DNA of 64,000 bases from DATAUK01 sp036268295 (GCA_036268295.1 DATAUK010000036.1:1-64000); one strand, 5' to 3'. Shown: positions 36,019 through 44,396, numbered from the stretch's first letter. Program-made: numbers and translations. The notes: a model not told the origin generated them from the sequence alone.

Positions 36019-37398
36019 TTATCGGCGTTGCACGGTCTTGGCATAGAGGTCGAGCAGGCGGCTGTCGGGGTCGTAGGTCTTCTTGAGCAACTCGTAGGTG
36101 TCGCCGCCGTACGTCGCCCAGAACTCATCCTCGGGGTAGAACGCGGTCGAGTACAACGACTTGCGGCCAGCGAGCTCGGCGACCTTCTCCTCGATGGCGC
36201 GGTTGTGAAACCCGTCGGTGTGGCCGGCCGGCAACGGCGCGGTCGACCAGAACCCGACGTTGACATAAAGGGTGGCCGGATCGAGCGCGTACAGATCCCA
36301 GGTCGCGTCGGGATCGCGCTGCTTCATCGGGCACATCCAGACCGGCGCGATGCCGGTGCGCTCGTCGAGGAACTCGATGAACTCCGCCAACCTCGCGACC
36401 GGGATCTCGACGTCCTGGATGACCTCTTCTTCGGCCGGCTTACTGTGGCGCGCATCGATTCGGCGCTTGACACCGTACTTGCGTTCCAGCGCGATCAGCT
36501 TCCAGTAGACGTCCGAGCGTCGCCATCGGCGCGGCCAGATCCGCCGGATTCGGGGGTTCTGCGCTCCGAACGCCCGCGAGCACCAGAACCAGTCGGTGTC
36601 CCAGCGCCAGAGGTAGTCGTGGGTCGTGAGGTAGTCGACCGAACGTTGCTGGATCGAGCGGTAGTAGATCTGCTGGCCGGTGTAGCTCGAGGCGCTCGGT
36701 GCGGTGCGCGAGTAGCTCGCGAGCGTGAGGTAGCACTCGCGCGGTGAGAACCAGGTCCCATCGACGAAGTCGACCGGCTCGCCCTGCCACTCCCGCCCGG
36801 CACAGACCTCGTCGATGGCCGCGGCGCACTCGTCGACACTGTGGAACCGGACGTGGCGGAGTCGGACGTAGGGCGTCACCGGCTCGAGCTCGATCTTGAT
36901 CCGCAGCGCATAACCGAGTGAGCCGTAGGAGTTGGGGAAGCCATAGAACAGATCGCGGTGCTCACCGTCCGGGGTTGCCGTCACCACCCGGCCGTCACCG
37001 GTCAGCACGTCCATCTCGATCACCGACTCGTGCGGGCAGCCGTTGCGGAACGTCGCCGACTCGATGCCGAGCCCGGTGACGGCACCGCCGAGCGTGATCG
37101 TCTTGAGCTGCGGCACGCACAGCGGCACCAGGCCGTGCGGCAGCGTGGCGGCGACGAGGTCCTCGTACGTGGTCATCGCGAGCACATCTGCGGTCTTGGA
37201 CGCGCGGTCGATGCTCAGGACACCGGTGAAGCCGTCGGCGTCGAGCGCCGAGTGGGCGGCGGCGCGAGGACGGAACAGGTTCGAGGTTTGCTTGGACTTC
37301 CGGAGCCGGATCGGTGCGCCGGCCGGCAGCGCCAGGAGCGCGCGGCGGAGCGCCTCGACGCGCCGGTCGTAGGCAGCACGTGCCGATCCTTCAGCCAC
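36019..37398 (-). CDS. tmsA: FAD-binding oxidoreductase, probable 10-methylene fatty acid reductase
   Basis: This 459-residue protein is of the VAO/FAD_binding_4 family. The FAD-binding N-domain contains VLSIDRASKTADVLAMTTYED, VPQLKTITLGGAVTGLGIES and PNSYGSLGYALRIKIEL. The C-terminal half has the DWFWCSRAFGAQNPRIR segment seen in the actinobacterial branch with plant DWF1/DIMINUTO-like similarity. It sits 25 bases upstream of the CFA-type methyltransferase on the same strand. That pairing is established for the 10-methyl branched fatty acid pathway, where this enzyme reduces the 10-methylene intermediate using NADPH. ATG start just upstream of a conserved YDRRVEALRRALLALPAG. Confidence 0.75.
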   Translation of the reverse strand: MAEGSARAAYDRRVEALRRALLALPAGAPIRLRKSKQTSNLFRPRAAAHSALDADGFTGVLSIDRASKTADVLAMTTYEDLVAATLPHGLVPLCVPQLKTITLGGAVTGLGIESATFRNGCPHESVIEMDVLTGDGRVVTATPDGEHRDLFYGFPNSYGSLGYALRIKIELEPVTPYVRLRHVRFHSVDECAAAIDEVCAGREWQGEPVDFVDGTWFSPRECYLTLASYSRTAPSASSYTGQQIYYRSIQQRSVDYLTTHDYLWRWDTDWFWCSRAFGAQNPRIRRIWPRRWRRSDVYWKLIALERKYGVKRRIDARHSKPAEEEVIQDVEIPVARLAEFIEFLDERTGIAPVWMCPMKQRDPDATWDLYALDPATLYVNVGFWSTAPLPAGHTDGFHNRAIEEKVAELAGRKSLYSTAFYPEDEFWATYGGDTYELLKKTYDPDSRLLDLYAKTVQRR

Positions 37399-37480
37399 CC
37401 ACGAAGCCTACGCCGGAGGGCCGCGTCGTTGCCCGGCCGGTCGCTGCCGAAAGAAGTTGCATGCTGGCAGGCAAGTATAT

Positions 37481-37486
37481 TATGAT
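37481..37486 (+). promoter_or_regulatory. -10 box for the MarR gene (leaderless)
   Basis: TATGAT lies six bases before GTG 37493. An imperfect inverted repeat (TTGC at 37457-37460 and GCAA at 37471-37474) just upstream could be the operator. Confidence 0.5.
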
Positions 37487-37492
37487 CGATCC

Positions 37493-37960
37493 GTGCCCGC
37501 CAAAACCGCCAGCCAGCTCGATGTCGAGACTGCGGCGCGGCTGCGCGCAGTGGTCGGCCAGCTTTCGCGGCGGTTCACCAGGCTGGCTCGCGGCTCCGGC
37601 CTCACCCCCAGCCAGCTCTCGGCGCTCGGCGTCATCGCCAGGCGAGGCCCGATTCGGCTCTCCGAGCTTGCCGAGTACGAGAGCGTCAACCCGACCATGC
37701 TGAGCCGGCTGGTCGCGGCACTCGATGAAGCCGGCCTGGTGAGGCGACGCACCGATCCCGCTGACCGTCGAGCCGGATTGCTCGAAGTCACCGCGACCGG
37801 CCGTCGTACCCATGACCGGCTGCGGGCGGAGCGCGGTCGGGTGCTGACCGCCGGACTCGAGCGACTCGATCCTGAGCACGTCGCGGCCGTCGAGGCAGCG
37901 TTGCCGGCACTGGAAGCGCTGATCGAGGCGCTCTCCGGCCGGGACGGCACGGTCAAATGA
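37493..37960 (+). CDS. MarR family transcriptional regulator
   Basis: This 155-residue regulator has the MarR winged helix: SGLTPSQLSALGVIARRGPI, the recognition helix NPTMLSRLVAALDEAGLV and the wing RRTDPADRRAGLLEVTATG. Flanking helices at both ends serve dimerisation. I start at GTG 37493 because a -10 box lies exactly six bases upstream. An upstream ATG at 37457 would lie in the promoter. The gene overlaps the MFS exporter gene by four bases (ATGA), so it almost certainly controls that exporter in response to its substrate. Confidence 0.88.
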   Translation: MPAKTASQLDVETAARLRAVVGQLSRRFTRLARGSGLTPSQLSALGVIARRGPIRLSELAEYESVNPTMLSRLVAALDEAGLVRRRTDPADRRAGLLEVTATGRRTHDRLRAERGRVLTAGLERLDPEHVAAVEAALPALEALIEALSGRDGTVK

Positions 37961-39255
37961 CGCCGATGCAACGGCTGCGCCGCGACACCTTCGCTTCGCT
38001 GTCGAACCCGAACTACCGGCTGTACTTCGGCGGCCAGGCGATCTCGCTCGTCGGCACCTGGATGCAGACGATCGCGCAGTCGTTTCTCGTCCTGCACATC
38101 ACCGGCTCCGGTTTCGACGTCGGTCTGATCGTCGCGCTACAGACCCTTCCGGTTCTCTTGCTCGGGCCGTACGCCGGTGTGGTGGCCGACCGGGTCGACA
38201 AACGCAAGATGATGATCGGCCTGCAGTCACTGATGGGAGTTCAGGCGCTGGTCTTCGGCATCCTGACGCTGACCCACGTGATCTCGTTGTGGCAGATCGC
38301 GGTCCTCGCGATGCTCCTCGGCCTCAACAACACGTTCGAGAACCCAGCCAGGCAGACGTTCGTGATGGAGATGGTCGGCCCGACCGACCTGCGCAACGCG
38401 GTCACCCTCAACTCGGTCCTGGTCAACGTCGCGCGAGCGGTCGGTCCGGCGGTGGCGGGCATCATCATCGCGGCCGGCGGGTACGGCGTCTGCTTCCTGA
38501 TCAACGCCGCGAGCTTCATCGCCGTGGTCGCGTCATTGCTGCGGATGGACGTCAGCATGCTGGCGCCGGCCGAGCCGACTCGTCGCGGTCGCGGACAGCT
38601 GCGAGAAGGAATTCGTTATGTCCGGAGCGAGGTCGGCCTCGCGATCCCGCTGGTGATGATGGCGATCGTCGGATGCCTGGCGTATGAGTTCCAGGTGACG
38701 TTGCCGGTCATGGCCACGCGAGCCTTCCACGGCGGGTCGGTGACCTATGGCTTCATGACGGCCTCGATGGGTGTCGGTGCCGTCATCGGCGGGTTGTACG
38801 CGGCCGGTCGCGGCAAGACCGGGCTGGCGTCCTTGACCCGCTCCTGCGTGATCTTCACCGTCGTGATCGCGGCGGCGGCACTCGCACCTGACCTGACCGT
38901 GGAGCTCATCGCGCTGGCCGCTGTCGGCGCCGCGAGCGTCACGTTGTTATCCAAGGGCAACAGCACGTTGCAGCTCGCCGCCGCGCCGCAAATGCGCGGG
39001 CGGGTGATGGCGCTGTGGGCAGTCGCGTTCCTCGGCTCGACCCCGATCGGCGGCCCCGCCGCAGGCGCCGTCGCGCAGTACATCGGGCCGCGCTGGGGGC
39101 TCGGGCTCGGCGCGCTGGCCTGTGCGCTGGCCGCGTTGCTCGGTGGGTTGGTGTTGCGACGGGTGCGCGCGCTGCCGATCACCGAGACTCGCGTCACCAC
39201 GGCCACCGAGGAGGAGGCCGAGGCCGTGCTCGAAGTTGCCGAGGCCGCCCGCTAG
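37957..39255 (+). CDS. MFS transporter (EntS-like drug/siderophore exporter)
   Basis: This 432-residue protein has about twelve transmembrane segments. The N-terminus FASLSNPNYRLYFGGQAISLVG with TWMQTIAQSFLVLHI and the loop GVVADRVDKRKMM is the standard opening of the MFS_3/EntS group. The NNTFENPARQTFVMEMVG block is also characteristic. A cytoplasmic Glu-rich tail ends the protein. It is translationally coupled to the MarR regulator, implying inducible efflux of a toxic compound or export of a metabolite. The substrate cannot be read from the sequence. Confidence 0.85.
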   Translation: MTPMQRLRRDTFASLSNPNYRLYFGGQAISLVGTWMQTIAQSFLVLHITGSGFDVGLIVALQTLPVLLLGPYAGVVADRVDKRKMMIGLQSLMGVQALVFGILTLTHVISLWQIAVLAMLLGLNNTFENPARQTFVMEMVGPTDLRNAVTLNSVLVNVARAVGPAVAGIIIAAGGYGVCFLINAASFIAVVASLLRMDVSMLAPAEPTRRGRGQLREGIRYVRSEVGLAIPLVMMAIVGCLAYEFQVTLPVMATRAFHGGSVTYGFMTASMGVGAVIGGLYAAGRGKTGLASLTRSCVIFTVVIAAAALAPDLTVELIALAAVGAASVTLLSKGNSTLQLAAAPQMRGRVMALWAVAFLGSTPIGGPAAGAVAQYIGPRWGLGLGALACALAALLGGLVLRRVRALPITETRVTTATEEEAEAVLEVAEAAR

Positions 39256-39266
39256 CGTCTTGCGAC

Positions 39267-39854
39267 GTGGGCGACGTCAGCGAGCAGTGGCACAGTCGCC
39301 GAAACGAGGCCAAGTTCTACTGGGTCTACGGCAAGCAGCGCGCGGCCGCTGGCTGGCACCTCCGTCACTGCACGTCGGTTGGCGTCCAGGCCACCATCCT
39401 TGGCCATCCGACCGTCGACGCGTCGGACATGATCGTCGGCGATCACTTCAAGATCTGGTCGGTTCGCCGCAAGACCCTGGTGACCGGCTGGGGCAAGCTG
39501 CGGATCGGAGACCGGGTCTTTCTCAACACCGGGGTCTTCGTTTCGTGCGTCCATGAGATCACGATCGGCAATGACGTCGCGATCGCCAACGATGCCTATC
39601 TGACCGACAGCGACAGCCATGGCGTCGAGGGCCGCAAGGTACGAGAGGCGCCGATTCGGATCGGCGACGGCGCATGGATCGGTGCCCGCGCGATCATCCT
39701 GCCCGGTGTCACGATCGGCGCACGAGCGCTGGTCGCAGCCGGCGCAGTCGTCACCCGTGACGTGCCGAATGACACGTTGGTCGGCGGCAACCCGGCACGG
39801 GTCATCCGCGAGCTGATCTACCCGGACGGCGTCACCAAGGCCTGGCACGACTAG
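39267..39854 (+). CDS. Hexapeptide-repeat acyltransferase (LbetaH fold)
   Basis: About 195 residues. From residue 75 on, the six-residue periodicity of a left-handed beta helix is clear (IGDRVFLNTGVFVSCV, ITIGNDVAIANDAYLTD, IGDGAWIGARAIILPG, VTIGARALVAAGAVVTRDV). The end GGNPARVIREL is typical of maltose/galactoside O-acetyltransferase relatives. The conserved catalytic-type histidine is in SDSHG. It transfers an acetyl or acyl group to a sugar or related acceptor. GTG 39267 is chosen because the frame's upstream part only shadows the MFS gene; TAGCGT lies eight bases upstream. It overlaps the end of the convergent desaturase gene by four bases. Confidence 0.8.
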   Translation: MGDVSEQWHSRRNEAKFYWVYGKQRAAAGWHLRHCTSVGVQATILGHPTVDASDMIVGDHFKIWSVRRKTLVTGWGKLRIGDRVFLNTGVFVSCVHEITIGNDVAIANDAYLTDSDSHGVEGRKVREAPIRIGDGAWIGARAIILPGVTIGARALVAAGAVVTRDVPNDTLVGGNPARVIRELIYPDGVTKAWHD

Positions 39855-41041
39855 GCGACGGCGGCCTGGGGTGGGATCGGGCCGCGGTGGCGGCGGAGCT
39901 CGTCGGCGGTCGCCCGCTTGGCGCGCGGTGCGGTGACCGGTGTCGGCGGCTGTGGCTGCGGCACCACGGACTTGCCCGGAAGTGACAGCCGCATCAAGGT
40001 CCGCAGCACCTGGCCGTACTGCCGATGCAGCGGACCGGTGGTGTAGGGCAGGTTGTACTTCTCGCACAGCGCCTTGACCCGCACCGCGATCTCCGGATAG
40101 CGGTTGCACGGCAGATCGGGGAACAGGTGGTGCTCGATCTGGTAGCCGAGGCTGCCGGACATCACATGGAGGAGCCGGCTGCCCTCGAAGTTGGCGGAGC
40201 CGAGGAGTTGGCGGAGATACCACTGGGCCTTGGTCTCGTCGTCGAGCTCGGCCTCGTCGAACTTCTCCGCGCCGTCGGGGAAATGGCCGCAGAAGATGAT
40301 CAGGTACGACCATAGGTTGCGGATGATGTTGGCGGTGAAGTTGGCCGACAGCGTCGTGGCCCAGGACGGCCCGGACAGCAGCGGGAAGATGACGTAGTCC
40401 TTGCCGACCTGGCGGCGTACCTTGCGCCAGATCCCGCCCAGCTGCCGTTTCATCTCGGCCGGGTCCTTCTTGCCCTTACGGATGCTCTCGATGTCGAGGT
40501 CGTGCAGCGCCACCCCCCACTCGAACAGCAGCGCCAGCAAGGCGTTGTAGACCGGCTGGCCGAGGTTGACCGGATGCCACTTCTGGTCGCTGGTGACCCG
40601 CAGGATGCCGTAGCCGACGTCGTTGTCCTTGCCGATGACGTTGGTGAAGGTGTGGTGCATGAAGTTGTGCGAGTGCTTCCACTGCTCGGCCGGGCAGGTG
40701 TTGTCCCACTCCCAGGTGCCGGAGTGGATTTCCGGATCGTTCATCCAGTCGAACTGACCGTGCATGACGTTGTGGCCGATCTCCATGTTCTCGAGGATCT
40801 TGCCGGTCGCGAGCATCGCGGTCCCGGCCACCCAGGCCGGCGGGAGCATGCTCGCGAACAGCGTGATCCGCGCGGCGACGACCAGCCGGCGCTGGATATA
40901 GATCATCTTGCGGATGTAGGCGGCATCCTTCTCGCCGCGCAGTGACTCGATGTCGCGCCGGATCTCGTCGAACTCCTTGCCGAGAGCTTCCACATCCTCC
41001 TCGGTGAGGTGGGCGAACGAGGCAACGTCAGAGATAGCCAT
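39851..41041 (-). CDS. desA3: Membrane fatty acid desaturase (DesA3-like acyl-CoA desaturase)
   Basis: This 396-residue integral membrane diiron enzyme introduces a cis double bond into acyl chains, probably stearoyl-CoA to oleoyl-CoA. The three histidine boxes are present: GHNVMHGQ, HSHNFMHH and QIEHHLFP. Hydrophobic segments flank the first and second boxes. The C-terminal 50 residues are Pro/Arg-rich. Thirteen bases upstream, in the same direction, lies a ferredoxin-type reductase gene, as in the M. tuberculosis Rv3230c-desA3 pair. Oleate from this system would be the substrate of the 10-methyl fatty acid genes at 34.7-37.4 kb. ATG start with GAGGGA upstream. Confidence 0.9.
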   Translation of the reverse strand: MAISDVASFAHLTEEDVEALGKEFDEIRRDIESLRGEKDAAYIRKMIYIQRRLVVAARITLFASMLPPAWVAGTAMLATGKILENMEIGHNVMHGQFDWMNDPEIHSGTWEWDNTCPAEQWKHSHNFMHHTFTNVIGKDNDVGYGILRVTSDQKWHPVNLGQPVYNALLALLFEWGVALHDLDIESIRKGKKDPAEMKRQLGGIWRKVRRQVGKDYVIFPLLSGPSWATTLSANFTANIIRNLWSYLIIFCGHFPDGAEKFDEAELDDETKAQWYLRQLLGSANFEGSRLLHVMSGSLGYQIEHHLFPDLPCNRYPEIAVRVKALCEKYNLPYTTGPLHRQYGQVLRTLMRLSLPGKSVVPQPQPPTPVTAPRAKRATADELRRHRGPIPPQAAVA

Positions 41042-41054
41042 GATTTCTGATCCC

Positions 41055-42170
41055 TCAGATCTCTAGTACGCAGTCACCGGCGGCAGCCGTGACGCAGGTC
41101 TGTACCCCTTGGTTCTCCTGGTATTCCGCGCCGTTTCTCAGGTCCTTGACGGTTCCCTTCTTCAGCGGGATCACACAGGTGTGGCAGATTCCCATCCGGC
41201 AGCCGAATGGCATCGTGATGCCCGCCGCTTCACCGGCTTCGAGGATTGTGGTGGCGCCGTCGAGGTCGACCTGCTCGCCGGAGGCCGCGAAGGTCACGTG
41301 ACCGCCCTCCGCCGACGTGGTGAGCGTCGCCGAGAACCTCTCGACGTGAAGCGCCTTGCCGATCCTGGCCGCTTCCCAGTGCTTCTCGGCGGCTTCGAGC
41401 ATCGGCGCCGGCCCGCACACCCAGGTCTGGCGCTGCTTCCAGTCCGGGCAGGCGTCGGCGAGTTTGTTGGTGTCGAGCAGGCCGTGCTCGTCGTCGAAGT
41501 TCTCGACCATCAGCAGGCTGGGATGCGCCTCGGCCAAGGCCAGCCGCTCGTCGCGGAAGATCGCCTGGTCGCGGCTCGGCGCGGAATGGATGTGGACGAC
41601 GTCGGGCATGGTGCCGCGACGATGCATGGTGCGCAGCATCGACATCACTGGAGTGATGCCGCTGCCGCCGGTCCAGAACAGCACCTTCGGTGGCGGTGGG
41701 TCAGGCAGCACGAACTCGCCCTGCGGTAGTGCCAGCCGGACGATCGTCCCGGCGGCAAGGCCGCGCACCAGGTGCTCGGACAGGAATCCCTCAGGCATCG
41801 CCTTGACCGTGATCGTGATGTCCGCCGAGCGGTTCCCGTTGCCGGCGTTGGCCTCGCCGACCGGCACCGAGCTGATCGAGTAGGACCGCCAGTGCCACCT
41901 GCCATCGAGGTTGACCCCGATGCCGACGTACTGCCCCGGCTGGTAGTCGGCGGCGAAGCCCCAGCCCGGCTTGATCACGAGTGTGGCAGCGTCGTCGGTC
42001 TCTGGAATGACCTCGATCACCTTGCCGCGGAGCTCACGCGCGCTCCACAGCGGGTTGAGCAGGTGCAGGTAGTCATCAGGCAGCAGTGGAGTGGTCATCC
42101 GGGCCAGCACGCTGCGCAGCTGCGCGGTGGTCAGCCGCGAAAGCACAGAAGAAAAGTAACTGTTACCCAT
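41055..42170 (-). CDS. Ferredoxin reductase with C-terminal 2Fe-2S domain (desaturase electron donor)
   Basis: This 371-residue protein passes electrons from NADPH to the adjacent desaturase, as known for Rv3230c. The FAD domain has RSYSISSVPVG; the NAD(P) domain has VLFWTGGSGITPVMSMLR and WVCGPAPMLEAAE. The plant-type ferredoxin domain at the C-terminus has FGCRMGICHTC with a distal cysteine in GVQTC. Length and domain order match the family. ATG 42170 lies only 21 bases from the divergent TetR gene. The shared gap contains overlapping -10 boxes, and a palindrome covers its first codons. Confidence 0.9.
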   Translation of the reverse strand: MGNSYFSSVLSRLTTAQLRSVLARMTTPLLPDDYLHLLNPLWSARELRGKVIEVIPETDDAATLVIKPGWGFAADYQPGQYVGIGVNLDGRWHWRSYSISSVPVGEANAGNGNRSADITITVKAMPEGFLSEHLVRGLAAGTIVRLALPQGEFVLPDPPPPKVLFWTGGSGITPVMSMLRTMHRRGTMPDVVHIHSAPSRDQAIFRDERLALAEAHPSLLMVENFDDEHGLLDTNKLADACPDWKQRQTWVCGPAPMLEAAEKHWEAARIGKALHVERFSATLTTSAEGGHVTFAASGEQVDLDGATTILEAGEAAGITMPFGCRMGICHTCVIPLKKGTVKDLRNGAEYQENQGVQTCVTAAAGDCVLEI

Positions 42171-42186
42171 AGTTTCAGATACTATA
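42156..42186. promoter_or_regulatory. Divergent promoter/operator between ferredoxin reductase and TetR genes
   Basis: TACTAT (42180-42185, plus) is six bases before GTG 42192. TAGTAT (42184-42179, minus) is eight bases before ATG 42170. The two -10 boxes share the same bases. GTAACTGTTAC (42156-42166) is a perfect palindrome, and ATAGT/ACTAT (42169-42173, 42181-42185) form a second inverted pair. Both are candidate TetR operators. Confidence 0.6.
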
Positions 42187-42191
42187 GAGAC

Positions 42192-42851
42192 GTGAGTGCG
42201 GCTGAGTCAACCGAGCGAGCGCCGGACGGTCGCCGGGATCGCTGGCGCGCCCACCGCGAAGTACGCCGTGGCGAGTTGATCGCCGCCGTCATCGCCGCCG
42301 TCGGCGAGCTCGGTCCGGCGGTGGGGATGGACGACATCAGCGCGGCGTCCGGGATCGCGAAGCCGGTCTTCTACCGCTACTTCAGCGACAAGGCCGACCT
42401 GTTCCTCACGGTCGGCCGCGCCGTCGCGGAGTCGGTCGTCGCGGACACCATGGCGGCGATCGACCGGGCCGGCTCACCGCGGGCGAAGCTCGAGGCCGGC
42501 ATCGACGCGTACGTCGCCGGCATCGAGGCCAACCCGCAGCTCTACCGGTTCGTCGCGACCCACCGCAGCACCGGCCGAACCGCCGGCGGTGACCTGCTCG
42601 GCGACTACGCCAGCGTCGTCGGCCTGCACGCATCCCGGGTCATCGGCGATTTCATGCGCGAGGCGGGGATGGACTCCGGCGTTGCCGACCCGTGGGGTTT
42701 CGGGATAGTCGGGCTGGTCCGGTCCGCCACCGACCGCTGGTTGGAGCAGCCGGCGATGAGCCGCGCCGCATTGGTGGCCTACCTCACGGATCTGGTCTGG
42801 CCCGGTCTGTCCGCCTCGCCAGCGCGGCAGCCGACCGCCGACGCGGGATAG
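42192..42851 (+). CDS. TetR family regulator, probable regulator of the desaturase operon
   Basis: About 219 residues. The N-terminal helix-turn-helix (residues about 25-70) reads LIAAVIAAVGELGPAVGM, DDISAASGIAKPVFYRYFSD, as in TetR/AcrR proteins. The remaining all-helical part is a ligand and dimerisation domain, perhaps for acyl-CoA. It is divergent from the reductase-desaturase operon with a 21-base gap, so one bound site would affect both directions. GTG 42192 is chosen from the -10 box six bases upstream; the open frame further upstream only shadows the reductase gene. Confidence 0.88.
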   Translation: MSAAESTERAPDGRRDRWRAHREVRRGELIAAVIAAVGELGPAVGMDDISAASGIAKPVFYRYFSDKADLFLTVGRAVAESVVADTMAAIDRAGSPRAKLEAGIDAYVAGIEANPQLYRFVATHRSTGRTAGGDLLGDYASVVGLHASRVIGDFMREAGMDSGVADPWGFGIVGLVRSATDRWLEQPAMSRAALVAYLTDLVWPGLSASPARQPTADAG

Positions 42852-42852
42852 T
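42847..42852 (+). promoter_or_regulatory. -10 box for the membrane protein gene (leaderless)
   Basis: GATAGT overlaps the TetR stop codon and lies six bases before GTG 42859. Confidence 0.4.
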
Positions 42853-42858
42853 GGGCGA

Positions 42859-43659
42859 GTGCTAGCCGCCGTCCGACCCGCGCGCCATCCGAACGCGACG
42901 ATCGCGGTTGTTGTGCTGGCGTGGATCTCCACGGCGCTGTTGCTCGACCACGGTCTGGGAAGCCATGGCGCGTCGATGGCGCAGCAGCGCTGGCTCGGTG
43001 TCGGCACCTGGTTGTTGCTGATCGCATTGCTGACGCGGGAGCCGGTGCGGATCCGGGCGCAGGTCGGCGTCGTCGTCGGGTTCGCGACCGTCATCGAATA
43101 CACGTTCTCCTACGAGCTGCACGTCTACATCTACCGGCTTCACGACGTGCCGTGGTTCGTGCCGCCCGGTCACGGTCTGGTCTATCTCGGGGCATTGGCT
43201 ATCGGCCGCTCGCTCGCAGTGATGACGCGAGCTCGGTTGTTGATCTCGCTGACGCTCGCGGTCAGTGGCGGGTACGCCGTCTGGGGATTGTTCTTCTCCG
43301 GTCGGCAAGATCTGTTGGGAATGCTGTGGTTCGGGTGTCTCGCGGCGTTCCTGCTCCGCGGCCGCCAGCCGACGGTGTTCGTCGGCGCGTTCGTGGTGGT
43401 GACCTATCTGGAGCTGCTCGGCACCCACCTCGGGACCTGGACCTGGCAGGTCCGCGACCCGATCGGCCACCTGATCTCGATGGGCAACCCGCCGTCCGGT
43501 GCCGCCGGCGGCTATGGCTTCTTTGACGCCGCCGCGCTCGCGCTGGCGCCCCGGGTCGACGCGCTGTTAGCCCGGCGGCGCAAGCGCGGCGAGCAGGTCG
43601 TCGTGCAGCAACCCGTTGCTGCACACCACGCTGCCGCCGTCGGCGCGCTCGACTCCTGA
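42859..43659 (+). CDS. Integral membrane protein of unknown function
   Basis: This 266-residue protein has seven to eight hydrophobic segments. Notable residues lie between spans: FSYELHVYIYRLHDVPWFVP with PGHGLVYLGALAIGRSL, and later LELLGTHLGTWTWQVRDPIG and GNPPSGAAGGYGFFD. The conserved-looking Glu/His/Tyr set resembles DUF817- or carotenoid-associated membrane enzymes, but I do not recognise a named family. It follows the TetR gene by eight bases. Its 3' end overlaps the convergent hisN gene by 93 bases, unusually long, so the last 30 residues may be extra or the overlap may be real. Confidence 0.6.
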   Translation: MLAAVRPARHPNATIAVVVLAWISTALLLDHGLGSHGASMAQQRWLGVGTWLLLIALLTREPVRIRAQVGVVVGFATVIEYTFSYELHVYIYRLHDVPWFVPPGHGLVYLGALAIGRSLAVMTRARLLISLTLAVSGGYAVWGLFFSGRQDLLGMLWFGCLAAFLLRGRQPTVFVGAFVVVTYLELLGTHLGTWTWQVRDPIGHLISMGNPPSGAAGGYGFFDAAALALAPRVDALLARRRKRGEQVVVQQPVAAHHAAAVGALDS

Positions 43660-44355
43660 CAGGTCGCTGAACCGGCCGCCTGCCTCCTTGACGATCACCT
43701 GGAGCGCGGCGAGGTCCCACAGCGAGAGCTCGGGCTCGCACGAGCCGTCGACGACGCCTTCGGCCACCATCATGTGCGACCAGAAGTCACCGAACGCGCG
43801 ACTTCGCCAGACCCGGCCGAGCAGCTCGAGGAACTCCGGCAGCTGGCCGCGCTGCTTCCAGCCGGTGAGGGACGAGTGAGACAGGTAGGCATCGCCGAGC
43901 GCGGCCACCTTCGACACCTGGCAACGACGTGGCTCGCCATTGCCGAACCGGCTCCAGGCACCGCCGCCGGTCGACGCCCACCAGCGCCGCCCCAGCGCGG
44001 GCGCGGAGACCACCCCGACCTCGGTCTTTTCGTGGTGCTGCAACGCAATCAGCGTTGCCCAGATCGGCACCCCGCGGACGTAGTTCTTGGTGCCGTCGAT
44101 CGGGTCGATCACCCAACGTCGGGCTCCGGCGCCGCTGACGCCGTACTCCTCGCCGAGGATGGCATCATCGGGCCGATCGACCTCGATTCGTTCCCGGATC
44201 CCGCGTTCGGCGGCGCGATCCGCGTCGCTCACCGGAGTGAGGTCGGGCTTGGACTCGACGACCAGGTCGGCGGCGAGAAAGCGCGCCATCGTCACCGCGT
44301 CGGCGGCATCAGCCAGCTCGTGTGCGAGCCGAAGGTCGGCAGCCCAGTCCGTCAC
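43567..44355 (-). CDS. hisN: Histidinol-phosphatase, inositol-monophosphatase family
   Basis: This 262-residue enzyme would dephosphorylate L-histidinol phosphate in histidine synthesis. Metal-binding motifs of the IMPase fold are complete: GEEYG (Glu), WVIDPIDGTKNYVRG (Asp-x-Ile-Asp-Gly-Thr) and LSLWDLAALQVIVKEAGG (Asp). The Lys-Asn-Tyr-Val-Arg-Gly sequence after DGT fits the actinobacterial HisN group rather than inositol phosphatase. In Streptomyces hisN lies near rsgA and aroA, as here. GTG 44355 has TAGTGT six bases upstream on its strand, so it is probably leaderless. Confidence 0.85.
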   Translation of the reverse strand: MTDWAADLRLAHELADAADAVTMARFLAADLVVESKPDLTPVSDADRAAERGIRERIEVDRPDDAILGEEYGVSGAGARRWVIDPIDGTKNYVRGVPIWATLIALQHHEKTEVGVVSAPALGRRWWASTGGGAWSRFGNGEPRRCQVSKVAALGDAYLSHSSLTGWKQRGQLPEFLELLGRVWRSRAFGDFWSHMMVAEGVVDGSCEPELSLWDLAALQVIVKEAGGRFSDLSGVERADGGSVVCSNGLLHDDLLAALAPPG

Positions 44356-44361
44356 GGCGTT

Positions 44362-44367
44362 ACACTA
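44362..44367 (-). promoter_or_regulatory. -10 box for hisN (leaderless)
   Basis: TAGTGT on the minus strand ends six bases before the GTG at 44355. Confidence 0.5.
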
Positions 44368-44377
44368 CCGGTGCTTG

Positions 44378-44396
44378 ACACGAACGCCCTTCGTGT
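44378..44396. promoter_or_regulatory. Candidate operator between hisN and TetR genes
   Basis: ACACGAA and TTCGTGT form perfect 7-base arms around five bases (CGCCC). The site lies five bases before the TetR ATG at 44402, a classic place for TetR autoregulation. Confidence 0.6.
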
